Source: Candidatus Lumbricidiphila eiseniae | GTDB taxonomy: Bacteria > Actinomycetota > Actinomycetes > Actinomycetales > Microbacteriaceae | Assembly: GCA_002529645.1 (NCBI GenBank) | Contig: NAEP01000051.1 | Span: 1-58,267, forward strand | Length of the DNA stretch: 58,267 bases | Reading direction: 5' to 3' | Part shown: positions 25,383 through 34,170 of the stretch, in pieces | How positions within the stretch are numbered: the stretch's first letter is position 1 | How the letters are laid out: the number at the start of each line of letters is the position of its first letter | Translations under genes and position numbers: made by a program | The notes under the pieces: model-generated | The model's input: the letters and a program-made list of their open reading frames with translations, nothing else | Told to the model about the DNA's origin: nothing | Databases searched by the model: none

Positions 25383-26477
25383 TTATTGGATGAGACGTGG
25401 GGCTGGCCGCTCACCCGCGAAGGCGGCGTCGGTGTCGCGGAGGATTCGGAGGATATTGCCGCTGGTTATTGCCGCTAGCTCGGTGACAGACCAGCCACGA
25501 CGTGCAAGCTCGGCGAGGACGACGGGGTACCCGTCAACACCCTCAAGACTCACCGGGAAGTATTCGGTTCCGTCGTAGTCACCGCCGAATCCGAGGTGGT
25601 TGAGCCCGGCGATCTCGCGCACGTGTTCTATGTGGTCTGCCACGGTGCTCGCGTCAATCGGGGGACGTGGTCTGCTGCGGTCGCCGGTGAACCAGGTGTC
25701 GAAGTCGGCGCTGAGAAACTGTGGCACAAATGTCACCATGACGATGCCGCCGTTGGCCGGAATTCGGCGGAGGACATCATCGGGAACATTTCGCGGATGA
25801 TCGTAAAGGGCCCGGGCGGAACTGTGGCTGAAGATGACCGGGGCGGTGGCTATGTCGAGGGTTGCGTGCATGGTGCTCGGGGCGACATGGGAGAGGTCAA
25901 CGAGCATCCCAAGTCGTTCGAGTTCACCAATGAAGGCGCGACCGCGTTCGGTTAGCCCGCCGTGGGTTTGATTGCCGTGGGCGGCGTCGGCCCAGTCTGA
26001 GGTGCGGTTGTGGGTGAGGGTGAGGTAGCGCACGCCGAGTTCGGCGTAGATACGCAACACCGCGGGGGAGTTTGCGAGCTGGTGTGCACCCTCTGCGCCA
26101 AGCAGTGAGGCGATTTTTCCTGCTTGCCAGGCGGCTTCAATATCCGCTGCGGATCGCGCTGCGACCAGGTCATCGGGATAGGCGGCAATAAACCGTTTGA
26201 TCCAGTCGATCTGCTCCAGGGTGTGCTGCACGGCGAGGGAACCATTGTCGGTGTCCTCGACGAAGACGGACCAGAACTGTGCACCTACTCCGCCGGTTCG
26301 CAGGCGTTGGATGTCGGTGTCAAGCTCTGGTTGGTTGTGGAGTCCGTCTACCGTCATTCGACCACGGATTCGGGATTCCCAGGCGATATCGTTGTGGCCG
26401 TCAATGATGGGCGAGAGTGCGAGGGTTTCCCGCACAACGTGGTTAACGGTGGAACTGTCGACGGTGGGTGTTGTCAC
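25383..26477 (-). CDS. Membrane-dipeptidase family (M19) metallopeptidase
   Basis: The 364-residue zinc dipeptidase matches renal dipeptidase-like M19 enzymes. It has the metal-binding H-x-D in SPIIDGHNDIAWE near residues 22-34, the bridging Glu in LLGAEGAHQL near 140, and the distal histidines in VDLSHVAPSTM and VIFSHSSARAL. Such enzymes split dipeptides, including D-residue ones. It is directly upstream of the peptide importer on the same strand, so imported dipeptides are the likely substrates. The start is GTG 26477, exactly 7 bases after a TACCAT hexamer, which suggests a leaderless transcript. Confidence 0.92.
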   Translation of the reverse strand: MTTPTVDSSTVNHVVRETLALSPIIDGHNDIAWESRIRGRMTVDGLHNQPELDTDIQRLRTGGVGAQFWSVFVEDTDNGSLAVQHTLEQIDWIKRFIAAYPDDLVAARSAADIEAAWQAGKIASLLGAEGAHQLANSPAVLRIYAELGVRYLTLTHNRTSDWADAAHGNQTHGGLTERGRAFIGELERLGMLVDLSHVAPSTMHATLDIATAPVIFSHSSARALYDHPRNVPDDVLRRIPANGGIVMVTFVPQFLSADFDTWFTGDRSRPRPPIDASTVADHIEHVREIAGLNHLGFGGDYDGTEYFPVSLEGVDGYPVVLAELARRGWSVTELAAITSGNILRILRDTDAAFAGERPAPRLIQ

Positions 26478-26483
26478 TGTGGC

Positions 26484-26489
26484 ATGGTA
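26484..26489 (-). promoter_or_regulatory. -10 element of leaderless dipeptidase promoter
   Basis: On the minus strand TACCAT is followed by six bases and the GTG start. The same 7-base offset recurs at dxr, ispG, proS, ogt and the histidine kinase in this window. Confidence 0.5.
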
Positions 26490-26572
26490 TCCCGTTGTTT
26501 GCTTCCTCGGTAGGGGGCGGTGTGTTCAGGTGGGTGCAGTCAGGGATGGCGGTTGAGCGTGACAAAGTGGCC

Positions 26573-27148
26573 TCAACCGGGGGTCGCACGGAAGCATCCC
26601 GCGATATGGTCGTTGGTCATGCCAACGGACTGCATCAGTGCATACGCGGTGGTGGGGCCGACAAAGCGGAAGTTGCGGCGACGTAGTTCGGTGCTGAGCG
26701 CCGTTGATTCTGGGGTGATCGCGGGTACGTCGGCACGTGTTGCTGGTGGTGTCAAGCGGGTGGGTGGGGCAAATGACCAGATAAGGTCGCTGAGGGGGGT
26801 GTCCAGAGCCAGGTATGCCTGGGCGTTGGTGATCGTCGCGATAATTTTTTGGTGGTTGCGAATGATGCGTCTGTCGGTCATGAGTTGCTTGATATCCGCA
26901 TCAGTCATGGCCGCAACCTGGCGCGGTTGGAAGTGGTGAAATGCCTCACGGATTCCGGGTCGGCGACGGAGGATGGTGATCCACGAGAGCCCAGCTTGAA
27001 ATCCTTCGAGGCAGATTTTCTCGAAGAGGGCAAGGGAATCGTGCTGTGGGAGGCCCCATTCTTCGTCGTGATAGCGCTGATATTCTGGGTCGGTGCCGCA
27101 CCACGCGCACCGACCGGTGCCTGCCGTGTCAACAATGACCTCACTCAT
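26573..27148 (-). CDS. tag: DNA-3-methyladenine glycosylase I
   Basis: About 191 residues; this base-excision enzyme removes 3-methyladenine. The zinc-binding N-terminal block CAWCGTDPEYQRYHDEEWG and the C-terminal NDHIAGCF are the standard Tag zinc ligands. The helix-hairpin region with LEGFQAGLSWITILRRRPG and the catalytic-pocket Glu are conserved. I start at ATG 27148, which overlaps the ogt stop as ATGA; the 12 upstream codons lie inside ogt. It is co-transcribed with the alkyltransferase gene ogt, forming a small alkylation-repair operon. Confidence 0.95.
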   Translation of the reverse strand: MSEVIVDTAGTGRCAWCGTDPEYQRYHDEEWGLPQHDSLALFEKICLEGFQAGLSWITILRRRPGIREAFHHFQPRQVAAMTDADIKQLMTDRRIIRNHQKIIATITNAQAYLALDTPLSDLIWSFAPPTRLTPPATRADVPAITPESTALSTELRRRNFRFVGPTTAYALMQSVGMTNDHIAGCFRATPG

Positions 27149-27639
27149 GCGGAGTACCGAATGTGCTCGTGATCTAGAAGCCACTCTTTTGTGGGAATGC
27201 CGTTACCGCTGGAATAACCCGTGATGCGCCCATCGGAGGCGAGCACCCGGTGACACCCGACCACGATGGGGATCGGGTTTGACCCCACCGCACCACCCAC
27301 CGCACGGGATGCGGTCGGCCTCCCGATCGCGGCCGCGATCTCGCCGTAGGTGGTCATTTCTCCCCATCCGATAGCGGCGATCTGTTCCCAGACGGCGCGT
27401 TGGAATGGGGTGCCTCTCTGCCACACGATGGGAAGATCAAACGTCGTACGAGTGCCGTCAAAATACTCGGTGAGCTGAGTGCGGGCGCGCTCGAGGAGGG
27501 GGTTGTTGCACTCGGGTTGATCGCCGTGCGGGAGCGCGTCGGTGCGCTCAATGTTCACACTCGTGATGGCGGTGTCGTTACCACAAACTGCAATCTGACC
27601 GACAGGGCTGGGGAACAGGGTGATATGGTCCAGGGACAT
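27145..27639 (-). CDS. ogt: Methylated-DNA-[protein]-cysteine S-methyltransferase
   Basis: About 164 residues; a suicide alkyltransferase that moves the methyl group from O6-methylguanine to its own cysteine. The helix-turn-helix DNA-binding part includes GTPFQRAVWEQIAAIGWGEMTTYGEIAAAIGRP, with the Arg finger region SRAVGGAVG. The active site reads VVGCHRVL, where most family members have PCHRV; the Cys-His-Arg core is intact. ATG 27639 lies 7 bases after a TACTCT hexamer, so I prefer it to the ATG at 27705, which lies at the end of an IS30 inverted repeat. Confidence 0.93.
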   Translation of the reverse strand: MSLDHITLFPSPVGQIAVCGNDTAITSVNIERTDALPHGDQPECNNPLLERARTQLTEYFDGTRTTFDLPIVWQRGTPFQRAVWEQIAAIGWGEMTTYGEIAAAIGRPTASRAVGGAVGSNPIPIVVGCHRVLASDGRITGYSSGNGIPTKEWLLDHEHIRYSA

Positions 27640-27645
27640 ACGATA

Positions 27646-27651
27646 AGAGTA
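27646..27651 (-). promoter_or_regulatory. -10 element of leaderless ogt-tag promoter
   Basis: TACTCT on the minus strand, six bases, then ATG. This decides the ogt start and puts the operon promoter just beside the IS30-derived mini-element. Confidence 0.5.
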
Positions 27652-27683
27652 GCCCGCACCACCGACACAGTGGGCTTGCCCGA

Positions 27684-27952
27684 GTTCAAGGTGGAAGCGC
27701 AGCACTCGGTGTTCTTCTGCTTAGTGCGGAGTCGACGAGCACCACAGCGGCTGGATCCGACACTATCTAACCTGTAAACGCACTGGTTTTAAACGCACTG
27801 ACTTTCCAAACCGTGACCGACAACGAACCCCAAGAGGTCATCACCGAAACTAATAACCGACCCCGAAGATGCCCGGCGGGGTAATACCAGCAGAAATCTA
27901 CCAACACCACTTAGAATCAGACAGCACCAAGTATTGCACCTCAGATTTGAAC
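27684..27952 (+). mobile_element. IS30-derived mini-element (internal deletion)
   Basis: A 269-bp segment is bounded by imperfect inverted repeats 27684-27705 and 27931-27952 (14 of 22 positions). Its left end is nearly identical to the left end of the IS30 remnant at 1316. Its right half (27795-27930) is related to the transposase C-terminal end at 2140-2260, including the coding block for N-N-R-PR. Everything between the left end and that block is missing. It cannot encode a transposase and looks like a MITE-type deletion derivative. Confidence 0.65.
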
Positions 27953-28250
27953 ACGGGGGCCACAGATATTCTGGTGCTGCGGTCAGACCGGTCCAGTCTG
28001 CGCTCCCGTCTTCGCCGTGCCTCGCCTCGCTGACCTTCCGACCTCCTCCAGAAAAGGTGTTCATCTTGCACGTGCGCAGCGTTGGCAGATGAACGAGTTT
28101 CTGAACTATGAAACTGCTGCAGGTTGTTGACAATCGGTCTTCCTGATGGGGGAAGATTTCACCGCAACATCACGGTGTTGCGCAACCGAATAACCTCAGG
28201 CTACTTCTTGCTCCCTGAGGTGATCTGTCCCACCGAAACACACCCTGTAC
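27953..28250. other. Intergenic stretch without recognisable gene
   Basis: I see no family motif on either strand. It separates the IS30 mini-element from the repeat unit at 28251. Confidence 0.5.
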
Positions 28251-28412
28251 TCCTTCATCCCCACGGTGCGGACGTGGAGCGGGGCTTTCCAGGCGGGGGT
28301 GAAGATCGGTTCCTTCATCCCCACGGTGCGGACGTGGAGTCCACCACGGCAGAGAGTCACTTGAACCCACAATCCGCCCTTCTTGCCAAACACTGTGGGG
28401 TCCACCACAGCA
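28251..28412. repeat. CRISPR-like repeat pairs, two registers
   Basis: Two identical 29-bp copies at 28251-28279 and 28311-28339 flank a 31-bp insert (period 60). The repeat contains the inverted pair CCACG...CGTGG with a 7-bp loop. A second, weaker repeat starts inside the end of the second copy: 28334-28351 and 28395-28412 (core GTCCACCAC, period 61). Confidence 0.8.
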
Positions 28413-28539
28413 GGAACCCGGTATGACCGGTGCTGACTCGGAGTTCACACAGTCCGGTGCGGGCGAAGCATCCACAGCTCGGTGTTGTTCACTCTTATTA
28501 CCGGCCTGCGGCTGTCATTGTCGGAGAGTGACTGCACCT

Positions 28540-29676
28540 ATGACTGTGACGACGGGTCTCGAACTGCTCGACCTGGTTCCGGCTCTCCTCGGTTTTCGTC
28601 CGCGCACCTGTATCGTTATCATCGCTTTGCGCGGAACCAGCATGACCGGTGCCATTCGCCTCGATCTGCCCGACCCGGGGCCCCCAACCACCATCGAGCA
28701 CACCGCTGTGGGAATCCTGAGCAGAATGTCTGTTGATACCGCCATTCCGCTTGTTTATGCCGACGACGCTGTTGTTGATAACGCCACTGTCGGCAATAAC
28801 ACCGTCACCGATCAGACCGGCACTGGCAGGATGTCTCGGCTGACCATTCTCGTTGCGCTGGTTCGCGCCATGCGGATGGCTGGTTTCACGGTGCCAGACG
28901 GGTTCCTCTGTCTCAGCTCTGCGTGGTACTCGCTACACTCTCCCTTCGAGCCACGTGTGTGGCCGCCGCAGGATCGATTCGCACAAGAGGCACAGGCGGT
29001 GACGGCACGTGGAGTGTCTCCGGTGCTGGACTCCGCGGCAGATCTCGCTACGGTTCCGCCCCGTTGCGACGCCGTAGCATCAGCCGTCGCGCGTGAGCTT
29101 GCCCGGCTGAACTATCACCATTCTCGGTGGTTGGAACCTGTGCGATCCGGGGGGCCATCAGGGGTGCCCGGCGCGTTGCAGGCGCTCTTGACCGACCGTT
29201 TTGTTGAGCTTTCGCCACACACGCTCGCCCGTGCTCTCGCGGCGCTCTGTTATGCTCCTCAGCGCGATGCTCTTATTCTGGAGGCCGCTTTTGGCCCGAG
29301 GCGGGGTCGGCCGGGCAACGAAGACCGTGCTCTCATCATCGGGGAATCTACTGTTGCGCCAGACCGCGACAATATCGTTCGTGTGCGTGAGGTGATGATG
29401 TCACTCATTGCCCACGCTCCGACCGTGTACCGGTGTGACCCGCTTTGCGTTGCGGCGTGGTTTCAGTGGGCACAGGGTCACGGGTCGGCGGCAGCTCGAC
29501 TCGTTGGGTATGCGTTGCAGACGAATTCAGAGCATCCGTTCGCTCGATTGTTTCGGAGACGCTTAGCGGACGGTGTCCTCCCCGAGTGGGTGTACCATGC
29601 CCGTGAGCCACACGACACGACTAACGCTGCGGCCACGACGATGTCGGATGCTACATTTCCCCACTTCCCCCCGTAA
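28540..29676 (+). CDS. DUF4192 family protein
   Basis: The 378-residue protein begins with the family hallmark LLDLVPALLGFRPRTCIVIIAL and continues with the alpha/beta pattern MTGAIRLDLPDP. DUF4192 proteins are actinobacterial, with unknown function, and often lie near cell-wall or ribosomal genes. ATG 28540 has GGAGAG 12-17 bases upstream; a GTG at 28528 in the same frame is an alternative, but the earlier part of the open frame lies in repeat-rich sequence. The stop codon TAA (29674-29676) lies inside the first repeat of the array that follows. Confidence 0.85.
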   Translation: MTVTTGLELLDLVPALLGFRPRTCIVIIALRGTSMTGAIRLDLPDPGPPTTIEHTAVGILSRMSVDTAIPLVYADDAVVDNATVGNNTVTDQTGTGRMSRLTILVALVRAMRMAGFTVPDGFLCLSSAWYSLHSPFEPRVWPPQDRFAQEAQAVTARGVSPVLDSAADLATVPPRCDAVASAVARELARLNYHHSRWLEPVRSGGPSGVPGALQALLTDRFVELSPHTLARALAALCYAPQRDALILEAAFGPRRGRPGNEDRALIIGESTVAPDRDNIVRVREVMMSLIAHAPTVYRCDPLCVAAWFQWAQGHGSAAARLVGYALQTNSEHPFARLFRRRLADGVLPEWVYHAREPHDTTNAAATTMSDATFPHFPP

Positions 29677-29999
29677 CACATGCGGCAGGGACGATGCCCG
29701 GGATGGCGCAGAGAGGCGTTCTCGGCGGTGCCGCAACACATGCGGCGGGGACGATGCCGAACTGTCGAGTGTGCCGGGTAACCACCTCTCCCGTAACGCG
29801 TGTGGTGGGCAACCCGCGTTACGGTCACTAATTGTCTACCCCCACGTCAATTGTCTAAGCCCACCTCCCCCGTCACGTGTGCGGTGGTTCATAAAGCCAC
29901 CTCTGTTTCAATGTGACCAGCCACCTCCCCCGTCACGTGTGCGGTGGAGCACAGATCAGGTTTGTATTCTGGGCTACGTCCCCTAACACGTGTGATGGC
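29661..29999. CRISPR. Degenerate CRISPR-like array of six repeats, no cas genes
   Basis: Six related ~27-29 bp repeats start near 29661, 29721, 29782, 29861, 29921 and 29975. Spacing is 60, 61, 79, 60 and ~54. Copies four and five are identical over 27 bp (29861-29887, 29921-29947); copies one and two share 26 of 28 (29671-29698, 29731-29758). The core resembles CCG-TAACACATG-CGG, a short GC hairpin of the type I-E style. The 79-bp gap contains an extra ~19-bp duplication (ATTGTCTA). The first repeat includes the DUF4192 stop codon. No cas gene is present in the window. Confidence 0.65.
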
Positions 30000-30193
30000 G
30001 TGCTCGCTGTGTGCGGGGCATCCGGTGTCTATTTTGCGTTCGCAGACTAAATTTCTGTTACGGATCGCTCGAACCCAGGCATGGATCGACCCATCCACTC
30101 GGCCAACAAGATACGATCAACGCAGCGTGCTCGACACGTTGTAGTTGTATAGACCCCAATTCCCGAACTGACTAGACAGAACAGGTCGAGCAG

Positions 30194-30994
30194 GTGACAG
30201 AAATAGGCAGTGACAGCGCCCACTATGTGGGTGTGATGCCGGACGGAACCGAAGTGACCCTCGCCTGGGCTGCGCGATCAGAGACTGGCCACCATCGCGA
30301 CACAAATCAGGACAGTTTCGTTGCGCGTCCACCGATTTTTGCCGTTGCTGATGGGATGGGTGGTCACGCGGCCGGTGATTTTGCCAGCGGTGTCGTTGTC
30401 ACGCGGCTCGCGGAGCACGGTGGTAAAACCCACGTTGGCACGCCCGATCTGGAACTCTCCCTACGGTTAGCGGTGCGTGACATGAGTCGAGGCCTCGGTG
30501 TGACCGATGAGGGCAGCGGCACGACGGTGACCGGTATCGCCCTCGGCCACATGTCTGGTGAAGCCGTGTGGTTCGTTTTCAATATCGGTGACTCCCGTGT
30601 GTACTGTCTCAACGGTGAGAACTTTGAACAGCTCACAATGGACCATTCCATCGTGCAAGAAATGGTCAACGCCGGCCAAATTACCCGTGAGCAAGCCGAT
30701 GAGCATCCACACGCCAACGTCATTACTCGAGCGGTGGGATTCCACGAAACCCCCGTTCCCGACTACCGACCCATTGCATTAGACGCGGGTATGCGCCTCG
30801 TCATCTGTTCTGATGGCCTGACGAAAGAACTCACGGATTACGGCATTGGCCACATCCTTGCGGAAAATGACACACCTGCTTCAGCGGTCAAACACCTCGT
30901 GCGTGAAGCACTTCGCAATGGTGGACGCGATAATGTGACAGTCATGGTTGTTGATGTTCTTCAGGTGGTGTGTCCCGGAGGGGATGGCTCATGA
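30194..30994 (+). CDS. PP2C-family serine/threonine protein phosphatase
   Basis: The 266-residue cytoplasmic phosphatase shows the PP2C metal-binding motifs in order: HHRDTNQDSF, AVADGMGGHAAGDFASG, the core GDSRVYC, ICSDGLTKELTD and GGRDNVTVMVVDV. It has no transmembrane segment. It removes phosphate from Ser/Thr residues and normally works against PknA/PknB-type kinases, which are not in this window. The GTG start at 30194 is the best available. Its stop overlaps the ATG of the FHA gene (ATGA), so the phosphatase and a phosphothreonine-binding protein are produced together. Confidence 0.92.
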   Translation: MTEIGSDSAHYVGVMPDGTEVTLAWAARSETGHHRDTNQDSFVARPPIFAVADGMGGHAAGDFASGVVVTRLAEHGGKTHVGTPDLELSLRLAVRDMSRGLGVTDEGSGTTVTGIALGHMSGEAVWFVFNIGDSRVYCLNGENFEQLTMDHSIVQEMVNAGQITREQADEHPHANVITRAVGFHETPVPDYRPIALDAGMRLVICSDGLTKELTDYGIGHILAENDTPASAVKHLVREALRNGGRDNVTVMVVDVLQVVCPGGDGS

Positions 30995-31665
30995 GGTGTG
31001 CAGTCTGCTCAGCACCACTGTCCGAGGGCGCACTCTTCTGCGGTGAGTGCGGGAGTGCAACCAGTGCAATTCCCACAGTTCGTCGTCGACTTGACGCAAG
31101 GACACACGACACATCGGTTATGGATCGCGCGGTACTGCGGGATTACCTAGCGTCAGCTCATCCCGGCACAGCTGGCGGTTCGGATGCCTCCGGCACAGCC
31201 GACATTCCTGCCCGCACAGCTGACACGCCCGCCCCCTCAACTCCGGCTCCCGCAGATGCCCCAAACACCGGCATCGTCAGCGTGCCGGTGGGAGATCCGT
31301 TTGCGCCCTCAGAAGCTAGAGACACCGGCCGGTTATCTGGACACTACTACCGGTTGGACTTCAGTACCGGCGAGCGCCGTATCGTCTTTGGCACCGGCCT
31401 GATCGGTCGTCGCCCCGAGCCAGACCCGGGTGAGCAGGTGGATCATCTCATTCAGATCGCCGACTACAGCGCGTCGGTCTCGAAGACCCATCTTGAGTTT
31501 GGTGAGCACGAGTCATCCCTCTGGGTCGCCGATCGATTCTCCAGCAACGGAACAAAGATTCAGCGTTTGAGCGGAGAAATCATCACCTGCGAACCGGGGC
31601 GACGCTACCTGGTGCAGTGCGGCAGTCGGGTTGAGCTGGGGTCGGCGCACATGACGATCGGTTAG
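30991..31665 (+). CDS. FHA-domain protein with N-terminal zinc ribbon
   Basis: The 224-residue protein has three parts: an N-terminal zinc ribbon (CAVCSAPL and CGECG, residues ~3-25), a Pro/Ala/Thr-rich linker (~55-105), and a C-terminal forkhead-associated domain with GLIGRRPE, SVSKTHLEF and DRFSSNGTKI, the phosphothreonine-binding signature. A linker threonine could be a kinase target, as in GarA-like proteins. ATG 30991 is chosen for the ATGA overlap with the phosphatase gene and the GGAGGGG upstream. It ends 31 bp before a strong terminator. Confidence 0.88.
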   Translation: MRCAVCSAPLSEGALFCGECGSATSAIPTVRRRLDARTHDTSVMDRAVLRDYLASAHPGTAGGSDASGTADIPARTADTPAPSTPAPADAPNTGIVSVPVGDPFAPSEARDTGRLSGHYYRLDFSTGERRIVFGTGLIGRRPEPDPGEQVDHLIQIADYSASVSKTHLEFGEHESSLWVADRFSSNGTKIQRLSGEIITCEPGRRYLVQCGSRVELGSAHMTIG

Positions 31666-31696
31666 GTTGGGCCTGGGTGCCCGGCGCGCTGCCCCT

Positions 31697-31747
31697 GCCC
31701 TTCGGTCTAGCCCGCCCCGCCCCGCTCCGCGAGCTAGACCGAAGGGC
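31697..31747. terminator. Bidirectional terminator between FHA and asparaginase genes
   Basis: A perfect 15-bp stem (31697-31711 with 31733-31747; CCCTTCGGTCTAGC paired) encloses a C-rich 21-bp loop. It lies between two convergent genes and overlaps the asparaginase stop codon. U-tracts are weak, as is usual in high-GC genomes. Confidence 0.75.
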
Positions 31748-32753
31748 GAATCTTTCCCACGCGGCGCTCGCCGCCCATGACCCACAGGTCGAGTTCGTTG
31801 TACACCTCATCGACATCGCTGTAGCTGATTGCGTCCGCGTGGGCGAGTAGCCATAGCGCCACGAGCGCCGAGGCACGGGACGAGCCATCCAGCACTTTAA
31901 CCGCAGCGGTCGTGCCATTTGCTGCCGACATAACCACAAGCCCTTCCGCTCCTGATTTTGCAAAGACACCGAGTCGCGAGATCGCAATGGTATCGGGCTG
32001 GCCGGGGCCAGCGACCGCCCACGAATTCTCCCTGACTGCCTCGGTCAGGGCGGCAGCTTCACGGTGGATCGCAAACGGACTCGAAGCCTGTGACTGGGTC
32101 ACCTTCTGGATGCCTCGGGCCAGGCCACGCAGTGTGATTGCGTACACCGGTGCCCCACACCCGTCAATCCCGGTGCCATCAGGCCGCTCACCGGTGAACC
32201 GGGTGATCACATCGAGGATGCGCTTCTGTACCGGATGCTCCGGCTCGAGGTATCCCGCCAGCGGCCAGTCATTAGCAACACACGCGAGCAGCATCGCGGC
32301 GTGTTTGCCGGAGCAACTCATGTACAACCGGCTGGTGGCGGAAGCTCCCGTCCGGATGAGCGCCTCCCGAGTCGTGGCATCACTCGGTTCATCTCGCGGG
32401 CAGCCGAGCGCATTCTCGGGGATGTTTTCGCGCGCGAGGAGTTTGCGGACCAGCTCTACATGGGCGACAGTGCCGGTGTGACTCGAGGTAGCAATCGCCG
32501 CGTCAACCCCGCGGAGCACAATCCCGCTGGTCATCACCGCGAGTGCCTGGAATGGCTTCAGGCAGCTGCGTGCAAACACGGGCGCCGTGGTTTCTCCGAG
32601 TTGCCGAATGACATCGCCCTCGGGGGAGAACACAACGGCGGCTCCAGCGTGGCGGGACTCAACGAATCCGCTGCGCTCGACCGTGCCAAGTTCTACCGCG
32701 CCGGTCAGCGAGAATGTGCCGTTGCGCCGTTGCTCAGAGAGTTGCGAATCCAT
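31734..32753 (-). CDS. Asparaginase II family protein
   Basis: About 339 residues of the asparaginase_II family, which hydrolyses L-asparagine or related amides. Recognisable blocks are VERSGFVESRHAG, ARSCLKPFQALAVM, SSHTGTVAHVELVR, SCSGKHAAMLLAC and GIDGCGAPVYAI. There is no signal peptide, so it is cytoplasmic. I start at ATG 32753; it overlaps the gabT end by 20 bp, so the two genes form an operon. Both act in nitrogen release from amino compounds. Confidence 0.85.
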   Translation of the reverse strand: MDSQLSEQRRNGTFSLTGAVELGTVERSGFVESRHAGAAVVFSPEGDVIRQLGETTAPVFARSCLKPFQALAVMTSGIVLRGVDAAIATSSHTGTVAHVELVRKLLARENIPENALGCPRDEPSDATTREALIRTGASATSRLYMSCSGKHAAMLLACVANDWPLAGYLEPEHPVQKRILDVITRFTGERPDGTGIDGCGAPVYAITLRGLARGIQKVTQSQASSPFAIHREAAALTEAVRENSWAVAGPGQPDTIAISRLGVFAKSGAEGLVVMSAANGTTAAVKVLDGSSRASALVALWLLAHADAISYSDVDEVYNELDLWVMGGERRVGKIRPSV

Positions 32754-34110
32754 CACGAAGAACCTCCAAGCCGTCATCCACGAGTTCATTGCTCATGACC
32801 AGGCTCGGCAGGAATCGTAGAACGTTTCCCCAGGTGCCTGCGCTCAACAACAGTACGCCGTGGGATGCCGCGTGCGCGATGAGTTTCGACACGGCGGCAG
32901 CGTTCGGTTCCTTCGTCGTCGCCCCGGTTCCGGGTTGTACGAGCTCGGCAGCAACCATGGCACCGCGCCCACGCACCTCGCCGATAATGTCAGAGCGACT
33001 CGCGAGGTCACGCAGGCCGGCCGTGAGGCGGGCGCCAATCCGATCCGCTTCGGCGAGCAGGTTGTCGGCGGCGATGGTGTCAAACACGGCCACGGCGGCC
33101 GCGCAGGCGACGGGATTGCCACCGAATGTGCCGCCGAGGCCACCCGATTGCGCGGCATCCATGATCTCTGCTCGACCGGTCACTGCAGCGAGCGGCAGAC
33201 CCCCGGCAATGGCCTTCGCAGTGAGCACAAGGTCAGGTTCCCAGTTGAAGTGCTCGCTCGCAAAATAGCGACCCGTGCGCGCGATGCCCGACTGGATTTC
33301 ATCGGCGATCATGACGACACCGGTGTCGGTGCACCACTGCTGCAGTGTCGGCAAGTAACCATCGGCCGGGACAATGAAGCCACACTCACCCTGGATGGGT
33401 TCGATGACCAGGCACGCGAGGTCGGCCACGCCGACAATCTTCTCAAGATAGTCAATGGTGCGCGTGGCCGCCTCGGCACCACTGAGCCCGTCGCGGTACG
33501 GGTAGGAGTTCGGCACGTGGTAAACGTCTCCGGCCAAAGGTCCAAACCCGGTGGCGTACGGGTGTGCTCGGAAGTTCATCGCCATCGTGAGGTTTGTGCG
33601 ACCGTGGTAGGCGTGGTCGAGCACGGCAACGGCTCGTCGCCCCGTGAACTTGCGTGCGATCTTGACACCGTTTTCCACTGCCTCCGCCCCGGAATTGACC
33701 AGGACACTGTGTTTTTCCCACGCACCGGGGGTGTGCTGGGCGAGCAATTCGGCCACCTGCACGTACTCCGGGTACGGAGTGATCGTGAAGAGGGTGTGGG
33801 TCAGGTCGGCCAGCTGGCGTTGCGCAGCGGCAACGACCCGGTCGGCGGTATGGCCCACGGTGGTGACGCCAATCCCGGCTCCGAAGTCGAGTATCTGGTT
33901 ACCATCAACGTCCACGAGGATGGACCCGTGTGCCCGGTCAATGTAGATCGGGAGAGTGGTGGCGACACCGGTAGACACGACTTTCGCGCGGCGTGCGTGC
34001 AGCGCCTGCGATGCCGGCCCCGGGATGGCGGTGACCACTTTGCGTTTAAGAGCGATGGATGCCACGGCAGCTGTGGTGACATCTGTGGAGGTCTGCATCG
34101 TGTCAGTCAT
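32734..34110 (-). CDS. gabT: 4-aminobutyrate aminotransferase
   Basis: The 458-residue class-III aminotransferase moves the amino group of GABA to 2-oxoglutarate using pyridoxal phosphate. The phosphate-binding LVNSGAEAVENGVKIAR, the aromatic HAYHGRTNLTM, the acidic MIADEIQSGIARTG (Asp to the pyridine nitrogen) and the Schiff-base Lys in LTAKAIAGGLPL are all present. Length is normal. The close GabT pattern, notably EPIQGECGFIVP, favours GABA over other omega-amino acids. It precedes the asparaginase gene and fits with the aminobutyraldehyde-type dehydrogenase at 8491 in putrescine/GABA breakdown. Confidence 0.92.
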   Translation of the reverse strand: MTDTMQTSTDVTTAAVASIALKRKVVTAIPGPASQALHARRAKVVSTGVATTLPIYIDRAHGSILVDVDGNQILDFGAGIGVTTVGHTADRVVAAAQRQLADLTHTLFTITPYPEYVQVAELLAQHTPGAWEKHSVLVNSGAEAVENGVKIARKFTGRRAVAVLDHAYHGRTNLTMAMNFRAHPYATGFGPLAGDVYHVPNSYPYRDGLSGAEAATRTIDYLEKIVGVADLACLVIEPIQGECGFIVPADGYLPTLQQWCTDTGVVMIADEIQSGIARTGRYFASEHFNWEPDLVLTAKAIAGGLPLAAVTGRAEIMDAAQSGGLGGTFGGNPVACAAAVAVFDTIAADNLLAEADRIGARLTAGLRDLASRSDIIGEVRGRGAMVAAELVQPGTGATTKEPNAAAVSKLIAHAASHGVLLLSAGTWGNVLRFLPSLVMSNELVDDGLEVLRDGFATL

Positions 34111-34170
34111 AATCGTCTCAGCCTATCGTCGCGGAACTCTGTCGGAACAGAAGTTGACAGCGAATCTGTC

